64,000 bases of DNA from Knoxdaviesia capensis (taxonomy: Eukaryota > Ascomycota > Sordariomycetes > Microascales > Gondwanamycetaceae), in assembly GCA_001510575.1 (NCBI GenBank), contig LNGK01000005.1, positions 3,782,574 through 3,846,573 of the forward strand, in the 5' to 3' direction. The translations under genes were made by a program, and so were the position numbers. The notes beneath the pieces are model-generated. The model was not told the DNA's origin. It searched no databases and saw only the letters and a list, made by a program, of their open reading frames with translations. Below, one piece after another: positions 55,907 to 64,000 of this stretch (position 1 is its first letter; each line of letters opens with the position of its first letter).

Positions 55907-56738
55907 TTATTGGCCAAGTTTCTGTAGATAGCCCTGCGCTATTAGGCGTTCCACATCACCGTGCCGTACGTTCAGTTGGCTGTTCTTCGTCAGCGTTATC
56001 GGCCCGTACTCGGTCTCGATTTCTCCGGCGTCCTTCAGCACCCGGACATCGATAAACAGGTCCGACGGCGGCTCCAAGCTGCCCGCGAGATCGATGTCGG
56101 TCCAGTGGCCCTTCAGCGCCGCCAGCAGATCCGTGTACTGGCGCATATACTCCTCCTCCTGGGGGCTCAGGTTACTCGACGTGGCGGTCTCGCCCGGCGG
56201 GCCACCAGCCGCCGCGCGCGCAGCCGTGGCGCCGGCGGACGCCGCCCCACCGCCGGCGGACTGCGGCCCCGGCAGATCGACCACGTCGTAGCCCTTCCAC
56301 ACGAGCTCCTCCAGCTTGTCGGTGCGGGTGCGGTGGAACGCGAGCAGGCAGCGCTTGTTGCGGCGCATGGCCATGTAGTTGACCATCAGGGCGGTCGCGG
56401 CGGACGGGTTCTCGGCGGGGTCGAAGGCGCCGCCGAAGCTCTCGAGCAGCTGCGTGGCGTCTTTGTCGAGGTCGCGCACTTCGCGGGTCACTTCGCGGAC
56501 CAGCTCGGTTTGATATGGGGGCAGGTAGGTGAGGTTTTGGGCACGCTTGGCGTGTTGCACCTGTTGGGAGTTCAGTGAAGATTGCGCGTTAGTGGGGGGG
56601 GAGTCGTGGAGGGGTTAATTCGAGGGTTTGGGCCTCAAGAAGAACCGAGGGGCCAGGTCACGAAAGGGGTTTCGGCGGTCGAGTTCTCGCTCGAATATTG
56701 AGGTTCCGTACCAATTTATTTCCCTGGTCGCCATACAT
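55907..56738 (-). CDS. PSF1: GINS complex subunit Psf1
   Basis: A 27-nt first exon (56712-56738, MYGDQGNKL) and a second exon (55907-56560) encode 226 residues; the 151-bp intron is GTACGG...CAACAG. Splicing produces the conserved N-terminus MYGDQGNKLVQHAKRAQNL. Other hallmarks are YLPPYQTELVREVTREV, the NYMAMRRNKRCLLAFHRTR basic helix, LSPQEEEYMRQY and the C-terminal B-domain IDVRVLKDAGEIETEYGP with QLNVRHGDVERLIAQGYL. An Ala/Gly-rich insert (about 113-135) lengthens the linker relative to yeast (208 residues). Psf1 with Psf2, Psf3 and Sld5 forms GINS, part of the CMG replicative helicase. Starting from the long exon alone would lose the essential first ten residues. Confidence 0.95.
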
Positions 56739-57431
56739 CTCGAGATGCGTGTTGTAAGCTTGTCTTTGGGGGAATCAAATCACGGCGTCGCGTGCGCGCA
56801 AACCAGCGCGTTGTCAGATGCGGAAGTGAACAGGAGGATGCAGCAACAGCGAAACAGTTGTGGAGAGTTGATTTAACTAGTATAGCTAGGAAGTAGAAAA
56901 GGCATCAAATATGTACATGAAAGAGAAATTCTGTTTTTGAATGTGTTGGAGTGGTAAAGTTGGCTGAAGAACGCGAATGTTGAAGCGAAGTCGTGTAGTG
57001 GTGAAGATTGGACGGACCCACCCCGCGTTGATAGGCCAAATTGCCCCCTCCAAAAAAGATTTCAGAAGCGACTCTTTCTCATACGCCATGGTTTATCACA
57101 GAAAACCACATAACAGACAATCCTCCCAATTACACTTCCAAAACGAGAGACAGTAGACTCGGACAGGTGCTTTTAATTGTGCTGGATCTCAGAACTTTTT
57201 TGAATTTTTTTAGGCTCTGATCTAAAAATATGGGCTCCGTAGATAGCCCTCCCGAAGAAGCAGTTTTAATGCGCAGACGTTAATTACAAAGTGCAAAAGA
57301 AAGAAAACCCGGAATCCTTTAGACCATTCATGCCATTCGTGGGAGATGGGGATCTTTTTATTCGCCAACCCTGCGCCGCCGTACCGGTCATACCCTCACC
57401 AAGTCACCCCCGAGAGAAGAGAATCGTTACT
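56739..57431. other. Intergenic region PSF1 to RPL35
   Basis: 693 bp containing the PSF1 promoter and RPL35 3' region. A 67-codon minus frame at 56886-57089 is open but unlike any known protein. Nothing else was recognised. Confidence 0.45.
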
Positions 57432-58347
57432 TTAAGCCTGTGGAGTGCGACGAGGAGAATGGTCAGCCTGGCTCGCTCTAGAATATCGCTTGGGGGGAAT
57501 CCAAGTGCTGCTCAGACTGCGTGCACGCACCGGGGAATCCCGCCAAGGACTCCCCGAGCCTGCACGCCGCCTTTGCACCGACCAGATTATCTCTCCCCCG
57601 GAAACCAGACACCACATGTGCTCATACCTTGACAGCAAACTTCTGCTGGGGGAAGTGAGCAGCCTTCTTCTGGATCTTAGGGAGCACAATCGAGCTCTCC
57701 TTCGCGGTTAACCGGCGGCGGATGGCGCGGGTCTGCTTGGGCCGGAGATCCAGAGGCAGGTACTTCTTGTTCTTGTAGAAGAGGCGGAGCTGGGCACGTT
57801 GCTTGGCGTTGATGACGGTCAGGACGCGGGCGATCGACTTCCGGATGTCGTGGCTGCAGAGGAGAGGAGAGGTTTTGGTTAGGATTGACTTCATGGTAAA
57901 ATGAGTTGGCCCAGGTTTGGCATCGCAAAACGCCTGCATACATGCAATACATCACGGCGTGCCCGCAACGACGGATAGATTGCACTCACATCTTGTTCAG
58001 CTTGGTACCCGACGACACGATCTTCTGGATCCGGAGCTGGCCAAGCTCGGTCTTCAGCTCACCCAACTGCTTGGTGAGATCCTCCTTCTTCTTGGTCCAC
58101 AACTGGCCGGTCTTGACTTTCGAGCTCGACTATAGGAACATCCGCGGGGGGGACATGTTAGCATTCGATTCTGTCTGGCTATCTCTTAAGTGATAGATTC
58201 CATCCGCCGGATTCGATCGACGATATCGCCAAGGCCCAACATGTCGAAGTCGGGGGCGTCGAAGTGGAAAGTCGAGAAGGGACGAAAAATATCGGTGCGG
58301 CGGGATGATTTCGATGCATGAAGAGAGATCACAAGAAAACTTACCAT
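57432..58347 (-). CDS. RPL35: 60S ribosomal protein L35 (uL29)
   Basis: Four exons: 58345-58347 (only ATG), 57990-58129, 57628-57853 and 57432-57437 (GCT TAA). Introns of 215, 136 and 190 bp are all GT-AG, and the sum is 124 residues. The protein reads MSSSKVKTGQLWTKKKEDL, GQLRIQKIVSSGTKLNKI, HDIRKSIARVLTVINAKQRA, YLPLDLRPKQTRAIRRRL and ends KKAAHFPQQKFAVKA, matching uL29/L35 throughout. L35 sits near the polypeptide exit tunnel, where it contacts signal-recognition particle and chaperones. Reading through the last donor gives AAG GTA TGA, a same-length protein ending in Val instead of Ala, so the final intron may be partly dispensable. An intron directly after the ATG is common in fungal ribosomal protein genes. 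Confidence 0.95.
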
Positions 58348-59235
58348 TATGACGGTAGTTTGCCGTTGACTTGGGAGAAGGAGTTAAAAAGTGAGATTAT
58401 CGTGGAGGGGGGAAGAGGACGGAAAAAAAAAAGAAGTCGAAAAAAAGAGAAAATGATGTAGGCTTCCACGCCTTGTGAGTAGTTGGCCGTCAATGAGGAG
58501 AGTTTCTTCTGGTGACCAGATCTGTTTGGGTGTGTGGAAGTTTTGCGTGAGCGGATCAAAATTGCGGACGGCGGTTGGTCTGAGGGTTTCCACTCGTGCT
58601 TGGTGCGTGATTCGATAAGCACCAAAACTTTTTGCTGGGGCCGGCCCTCGCATTTTCTTTGCGCTGGCAAAAGCCCTAATTGGATTTTTTGTGTGCTTTG
58701 TGCAGGCATATTCGGCTAAACCGGGGGAAAAGCCCTTAGCGGCTTCTTGCATGCACCTCCTAGCCGGGCCACATGATGAGTGTTAGTCAGCATGATCCGT
58801 TTTGTGTCGGAACATCAGGGATCGTCGTGGTTTCTTCTCTCGTCACTTCAACATCCTGTAAGCGCGTTTGCCGTTGTTGGCCAGGCACGAGATCGCCGAC
58901 ATCTTCTCACGTGAGAAACTGCCGTGATCGTTTACTTCTTGTGAAGATGGACATCGATCCTTCGACCAACAAAGAATGACCGGTTCGTGCCTGTTCTCAT
59001 ACGGGTGCTGTCGGACATCAGCGTGGGCTGGTCGGCTGGTATAACCCTAACTACTATCCTGTCATTGTCCTGACACCTTGATATCGGAGCTGCAATCTGA
59101 ACTTGCAGACATCACATGGATTACATTCGCTTTTAATGACTGGCGTCATCTGGCCAGATATCGGAACCTGTTTATGTATGTATCTATGGATATATGTTCA
59201 AGACCCGGAGCGGGCTAAGATACACGTCCCTGCCA
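58348..59235. promoter_or_regulatory. RPL35 promoter and aglC 3' region
   Basis: 888 bp. AAGCCCTAAT at 58671-58680, about 325 bp before the RPL35 ATG, and AAGCCCTTAG near 58730 resemble the CCCTAA-type ribosomal-protein promoter boxes of filamentous fungi. ATAACCCTAAC near 59040 is another telobox. The strand-sense leader is pyrimidine-rich. No gene is seen. Confidence 0.45.
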
Positions 59236-61389
59236 CTACAAACTAAACTTGAACAGTCTCGCGCACACCTCCTCCGGGAATTCTAGAGCTAGAGTGGACT
59301 TTCCTTCATCCCAGCTAACCGTGGTGGGGAGCTGGACCGGATACAGCACCTCGACCTTGAGTCCCTTGGTGTGCTCAAACTTGCTGATCGGCATATCTAA
59401 CTTCGTGCTCCCGCCGCGGCGCCACACCGAAAGATAGTACACGCCAGTTTCCACGCCGCTAGCGTCCCGGACCGCCAGGCCGAGAGCCAGCCACTCATCG
59501 TGCCACTTGGAGAGACCGAGCGGCCAGAACGCGGCCGAGTGCGGGAGGCCGGCGCGGATGTCCTTGTACACCTGCATGCCGTCGCTGATCAGCTTGATCT
59601 GCCGGGGAGCCAGCAGGTCCAGCCGGCCGCTGAGGTGGATGCGGCCCAGCAGGCTGTTGACCACGGTCAGGGCGTTGATCTCGTCCGACCACTCGGGCTG
59701 CGGATACGCCCAGGTCGCGCTCTGCTCCGGCGTGACGGCGGTGGGGAGCGCGGCGGCAATCGCTGCGTAGTGGTGCGGGTGTTGCTGGTCGCTGGTTGAC
59801 TGCAGCGGGCTCGCCGCCAGGAGCGCGTAGTCCATGCGCTGGGCACCGCTGGAGCACGACTCGATGACGAGGTTCGGGAAGCGGTCGAAGATGGCGTTCA
59901 GCCACGATAGGTAGGCGCGGTTGTGGGCCAGAAGGGCCTCGCCAGGGCTCGAGCAGTCGATGTCGGTGGCCTGGGTGACTTCAATGTTGTAGTCGAACTT
60001 GAAGTAGCCGGCACCGTACTGCAGCACGCACCGGTCGACCACTTCGTCAAGCATGGCCGGCACGGCCGGATGGCGGAAGTCCAGCTGATAGCGGCCCTTC
60101 TCGACAATGCGGCGGCCGTCTCTCTGGAAGAACGCCTCCTTGGGGAGACGCTCGGCCATGACGCTGCGAACACCAATCACCTCGGGCTCCAGCCACAGAC
60201 CGGGAGTCAGACCGGCGGCACGAACCTTGGCGAGCAGATTCTCGAAGCCGTTGGGGAAGCGCTTCTGCGACGGCTGCCACAAACCCACATCGTCCCACCA
60301 GTTGCTGTCGTCGGCGTACCAGCCGCAGTCGATGACGAAGAACTCGGCGCCGGCCTTGACAACCGGGTCGACCAGGGCCATGATCTTCTCCTCGGTCGGA
60401 TCGCCCATCAGGCAGTTCATGTAGTCGTTGAAGATGATGGGCAGGTTCTTGTTGTCGGCGTGCACGCGCCGGATGCGGCGGCGGTAGTCGTTGAGCCGGG
60501 CGAACGATTCGTCGCTGGTTCCGTACGTGTGGCCGACGGCAACCGGGACGGAGGTGAAGGATGCACCGGGGGCCAGGCGCTGACGCCAGTCGTGCTCGTT
60601 GGACGTCGGTCCGGACGCGGCCATGTAGACGTTGTCTCGCCAGTCGCCCAGCTCCCAGCGCCAGGCGCCGTTGTTCTCCACCTGCCACATCCAGGTCTCG
60701 GTGCCATCGCGGCGCTTGAGCATTCCCATGGGGAGCTTGCCCTGAGTGCTGAAGGTGCTCTGGCTGGAGATGCTGAAGCTGGCCAGCGACGCCTGGTTGC
60801 CCTCGGGGAAGTCATAGATGCCAAAGTCGTCAATGCCCACATCCGGCAGCGATTGGGTCACCCACTGGGCCTCCCGGAACCAGCTGTTGTTCGCATAGGA
60901 GACTTCGTAGTCGTGCCACCACTGGCTGGACCGGGTCAGACCGCCGATGACAATCGACGGCGCCTGGTACAGGACAACGTCCTGGGCAGACTCGTTCTTG
61001 ACGCTGACCACGCCGCGCACAAAGGTGATGCCCTCGTAGATGGTCAAGTGGCTGGTGGCAGCGACTCCAGTCTTCTCGTCGAACAGCTCGACGTGCAGCG
61101 TCCTGGAGGCGAGCGCGGCGTCCTCGGTGAAGCTGTGGCTTCGGTAGCGGAGGCGGTCGCCGACATATCCACCGACCAGAGACTGCGAAGTCTTCCCTTT
61201 CGAGTTGCCTTCACCGCTCAGCTGCAGCTCGATCAGCGGCAGGGTGGAATCTTGGTGCCATTTCGACGCCGACGGCTGGGGGCTTTCGCCGGGCGGCAGG
61301 ATGAACTGCAGCTGGGCTGATGCGTCGGCGGAGATGTGAACACCCACGCGGACGGAGGCGTTTTCAAGAATGATAGTAGTTTCTGACAT
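59236..61389 (-). CDS. aglC: GH36 alpha-galactosidase, AglC-type
   Basis: A single exon of 717 codons, the usual size for bacterial-type GH36. An N-terminal beta-supersandwich is followed by the (beta/alpha)8 barrel with IIFNDYMNCLMGDPTEEK, DCGWYADDSNWWDDVG, GLWLEPEV, the nucleophile motif YFKFDYN (Asp466), IESCSSGAQRMD and the acid/base LQSTSDQQHP (Asp534). It should hydrolyse terminal alpha-1,6-galactose from raffinose, stachyose or melibiose. The N-terminus (MSETTIILENASV) has no signal peptide, suggesting an intracellular enzyme or one relying on non-classical export. The first Met is used because the downstream residues already belong to the first beta strand. It is divergent from a Zn2Cys6 regulator, a possible local control pair. 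The family layout is of bacterial type, compatible with ancient transfer. Confidence 0.93.
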   Translation of the reverse strand: MSETTIILENASVRVGVHISADASAQLQFILPPGESPQPSASKWHQDSTLPLIELQLSGEGNSKGKTSQSLVGGYVGDRLRYRSHSFTEDAALASRTLHVELFDEKTGVAATSHLTIYEGITFVRGVVSVKNESAQDVVLYQAPSIVIGGLTRSSQWWHDYEVSYANNSWFREAQWVTQSLPDVGIDDFGIYDFPEGNQASLASFSISSQSTFSTQGKLPMGMLKRRDGTETWMWQVENNGAWRWELGDWRDNVYMAASGPTSNEHDWRQRLAPGASFTSVPVAVGHTYGTSDESFARLNDYRRRIRRVHADNKNLPIIFNDYMNCLMGDPTEEKIMALVDPVVKAGAEFFVIDCGWYADDSNWWDDVGLWQPSQKRFPNGFENLLAKVRAAGLTPGLWLEPEVIGVRSVMAERLPKEAFFQRDGRRIVEKGRYQLDFRHPAVPAMLDEVVDRCVLQYGAGYFKFDYNIEVTQATDIDCSSPGEALLAHNRAYLSWLNAIFDRFPNLVIESCSSGAQRMDYALLAASPLQSTSDQQHPHHYAAIAAALPTAVTPEQSATWAYPQPEWSDEINALTVVNSLLGRIHLSGRLDLLAPRQIKLISDGMQVYKDIRAGLPHSAAFWPLGLSKWHDEWLALGLAVRDASGVETGVYYLSVWRRGGSTKLDMPISKFEHTKGLKVEVLYPVQLPTTVSWDEGKSTLALEFPEEVCARLFKFSL

Positions 61390-63156
61390 TGTGGGAAAGC
61401 ACTGGAGGAGGGTAGTTACCCAGTATCGTGGAGTTGATGGAGGAATGGGGAGAAGAGAGGGACCGTCTGGGGAAGATCAGAGAAGGCGTTCACGGAGCCG
61501 TGGATATGGGATGAAGACCATGTCACACTGCGGCCACGTCTTTCCTGTGCACTCTACAAGCTACATGTGCTCCTCACTTATATAGGTCACCATACCCATC
61601 CGACCGGCTCCAGGGTCCGTAGCTGCACCATGTCCGACCCCAACCGCCGGTGCGGGAATCGTGCGGGATTGGATTGGGGCCCCTGGTGGCGGGAATGGCA
61701 CCCTTTCATTTGCGCTGCTAAATCTCATGGCCTGCTCACTCGCTTCCAGCCAAGTGGACCCGGCCTTGACGAGCCATCCCCACACACCCTTTAAGTTGGG
61801 CCTCCGCCAAAAAAATAATTAGAAAGAATCCCAAGATTCTGGGGAATTTGCGAGAATTGCCCACCCTGGAGCTTAGACCGCTCGGCCATCTTTGCCTTTT
61901 TCAACGACAGCGCTTCTCATTCGGCGGTGAGCCGTTGACCGGGAAGTGATACGTGAGTTCTCGTTGGTTCGCTTTAGCAAACTCACGAGAATAATCTTCA
62001 ACAAAACGAAAGATAGAAGAAAAAGAAACACGCTCGCTGCTATATTCATTGTACAATACATGATCTTAGGAGCCTCTCAGGCTGGTGGCCCCTCTTATAA
62101 GAAGACACATGCCAAAACGAGTGGTATCTTAGCACTGTCGAAGACGCGGCACCGAGGTCGTGGGAGCCGTTGCACAGGATGGCTTCATCATCACCGATGC
62201 ATGCCTCGTTGCTTTCCGCATCGCTCTGCAGGAGATTGGACCCCGGAAGTGCTTCACAGCGACCAGAAAGAGTGAATTGGACCACGACAGTTCAGCCGGG
62301 CTATGAAGCTATGCTCTACCGAGATACTCCATATCACGATGGCGCCGCAACTCAATGGCCCAACCCTGCGACGACCCCGAATCCGCCATCGTGCCGTGGA
62401 GTGCACAGGGCCGCAGCCACGTTTCCATCAAGCTTGCTCTCTGGTGTCTATCCCAGAATGACAGGCTACATTAGCCGTTTGACGGACCAGGTGGATGCAC
62501 GTCAGTTGACCGCCATGGATTTGGTCCTGGAGGAGGGAGCTCGACAAATGCTACCGCCTCCACACCCGGCCAAGCTCTTCCCTACAGAGAGGAGAGAGGA
62601 GAGTCTGCTCAGTGCCAGAACATCGAGACAACTGGCGGCGAAGAAGACCTTTGTATGGCATCACACGCTCCATACAGTACTCAGGAAGAGAAGCGAGCAC
62701 AAGCATCAGGGGGTGGGGGAAAGTTGACGGAGGCTACGAGTTGGAGACAAACATCCAAGAACCTTGACTTTACCCCGCGTTTTCCATCGTGTGAGCCGGT
62801 CTTGCCTTGGGGGAGATGGTAGACCAAGTCTGCAATTTTCTTTTCATGTGTGGGTGCGGGCGTTTCCCCGAATCCCACCGAATCCCTGGCCGAAGCTTCT
62901 TCCGCCCCGCCCCGCCCCGCTACCAAATCCCGGTAAATCTAATGCTTCTAGTGCGGGTCTAGCGGGTTCCCCGCAACATGTGCTTCTCGTGGGGTGGGAA
63001 AGAGCGAGCGAGAGCGGGAAACGTCGTGGAGTGATAAACAGTGTTCCACCGCATCCTCTCTGTTTTAGTGGAATGAGATATCACCATTGCAACATATGTG
63101 AGGCATAATCGTTGTCATTTGCAAATCACCGTTCAAGCATCTTTCGAATAAGACCC
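61390..63156. promoter_or_regulatory. Divergent aglC / Zn2Cys6-regulator intergenic region
   Basis: 1.77 kb. Three overlapping GCGGGG sites on the minus strand (CCGCCCCGCCCCGCCCCGC, 62902-62920) match the CreA carbon-repression consensus SYGGRG. A GGCTAA (XlnR-type) core is present on the minus strand near 62472. A 183-codon plus-strand frame (62179-62727) is open from an ATG but has no recognisable domain. Control roles are inferred. Confidence 0.45.
62902..62920 (-). promoter_or_regulatory. Triple GCGGGG (CreA-like) site
   Basis: CCGCCCCGCCCCGCCCCGC on the plus strand, i.e. three GCGGGG hexamers on the minus strand at 5-bp spacing. It lies about 240 bp before the Zn2Cys6 gene and 1.5 kb from aglC. 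Confidence 0.45.
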
Positions 63157-64000
63157 ATGAGACCAGCCACCGCATGTTATAATTGCCGGTAAGTGACACT
63201 ACGGGTTCCCTTAGTCTTTGTCTCTAAACTATCCCCATTACACGGATCCCCTCCCTCCCCGGGCGCTAATCTCCTGGTTTTCCGCATCCGCAGGATCGGC
63301 AAGCGGAAATGCAGGGCCACCACTCCTGAAGCAACATGTTCTCGATGTGCCCGCTTGAAGCTGCAATGCAGTTTCGCTGCCAGTTCGTTGAGCCAGTCCG
63401 ATGGTGGCCGGGGGACCACAGTGTCGACGCTGTCGGATGACTCGCCGCTGTCCGAGCTGGATCTCTCGTGGCGGCAAGAGGCGGTCGGCTTCTACTTTGC
63501 CATTGTCCATGAAAAGCACCACTTCATCTTCCACCGGCCGTCGTTCGAGGCCGATCTTATGCATGATCGCATTCCGAATGTGCTGCTGTATGCCGTGCTT
63601 GCACTGGGCTCAAGGTATGTGCCGCCTTACCCGCCCGGCAGACTCTTCATATATGCCACAATATAGTGACATTCCTTTCCTCGCGGCTGCATAGGTTTGC
63701 CACGGGCCCGAGAGCCCGGATCATCCCCTCGTCCGCCGAGCAGCGAGAATTCGGGGCCTACTTTGCGGCCCAGGCGTTCAAGAGTCTGGACATGCATGAC
63801 CTATCCGTGACCACCATCCAGGGGTGCATTCTGTTGGGCACGTTGTGCTTTGCCGACGGAAGAAGCGAGCTGGAAGCTCTCTACATTGCCACAGCCGCCC
63901 GGCTCGCGCTGATTCTGGACTTACCACGGCGCAACTGCACCACCGAACTGGAAAGACAGACCAATCTCCGAGGTATGTGGTGATCTCCATTGCTGCCCCT
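63157..64000 (+). CDS. Zn2Cys6 fungal transcription factor, 3' end outside window
   Basis: Exons seen are 63157-63188, 63294-63614 and 63695-63972, with introns of 105 bp (GTAAGT...CCGCAG) and 80 bp (GTATGT...CATAG). A further donor GTATGT at 63973 shows that the gene continues beyond the edge. The first splice falls inside the binuclear cluster: ACYNCR joins IGKRKCRATTPEATCS, followed by RCARLKLQC, completing the six cysteines (C-x2-C-x6-C then C-x2-C-x6-C). After a Ser-rich linker comes the start of the fungal_trans middle-homology domain: AVGFYFAIVHEKHHFIFHRP, NVLLYAVLALGSRF, FAAQAFKSLDMHDLSV, TIQGCILLGTLCFADG and ALYIATAARLALILDL. These proteins bind CGG-type sites as dimers; the target here is unknown. 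At least 210 residues are visible. Confidence 0.88.

Noticed and set aside
56886..57089. Minus frame starting MAYEKESLLKS as a possible PSF1 first exon
   Set aside because: The conserved PSF1 N-terminus is supplied by the 27-nt exon at 56712-56738; this frame is not needed.
59923..61320. A 465-codon plus-strand frame opposite aglC
   Set aside because: Antisense shadow of the GH36 gene, which carries all catalytic motifs.
1..64000. CRISPR arrays, bacterial operons, prophage, biosynthetic megasynthases, intact transposons
   Set aside because: None seen: no spaced direct-repeat arrays, no transposase, reverse transcriptase or PKS/NRPS frames, and gene structure is eukaryotic throughout.

Overview
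The window reads as chromosomal DNA of a filamentous ascomycete (Pezizomycotina; a Eurotiomycete/Eurotiales-like fungus is the best guess, not proven). The grounds are short spliceosomal introns (about 60-215 bp) with GTRNGY donors and CTAAC/CTGAC-type branch sites, strongly GC3-biased coding exons, fungus-specific families (bZIP-DUF3425, Zn2Cys6 activator, KipA kinesin-7, Vsb1-type SulP/STAS/cNMP transporter, Vezatin/Inp2-like protein, AglC-type GH36) and a nuclear tRNA-Thr with an intron. There are no prophage, IS, CRISPR or operon-like features. Fourteen protein genes and one tRNA gene can be supported.

Layout. 1-7 kb is compact: a 5'-complete but window-truncated GTPBP1-like GTPase (-), divergent NBP35 (+), an SDR oxidoreductase (-) and a divergently transcribed bZIP-DUF3425 regulator (+). 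8-17.7 kb, plus strand: SEC9 t-SNARE, a Dhr2/DHX33-type DEAH helicase and a Vezatin/Inp2-like membrane protein. 20-61.4 kb: all protein genes are on the minus strand (GT23-like fucosyltransferase-fold protein, KipA kinesin, STK19-family protein, Vsb1-like vacuolar transporter, PSF1, RPL35, AglC alpha-galactosidase). They are separated by long non-coding tracts, including one of 6.2 kb and one of 12.3 kb. A Zn2Cys6 regulator (+) runs off the right edge, divergent from aglC.

Function. Most genes are housekeeping: cytosolic Fe-S assembly, exocytosis, rRNA processing, GINS/CMG helicase, ribosome, microtubule plus-end transport, vacuolar amino-acid storage. The two divergent enzyme/regulator pairs (SDR with bZIP, aglC with Zn2Cys6) are the accessory-like parts and could be local regulatory modules. 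I did not find a convincing new multi-gene system. The most unusual material is non-coding: the large deserts, dispersed ACTGT pentamer tracts that form palindromes, repeated telobox motifs, a 4 x 16-bp tandem repeat, an 18-bp direct repeat in the SDR/bZIP promoter, and unusual intron architecture in RPL35 and the Vezatin-like gene.
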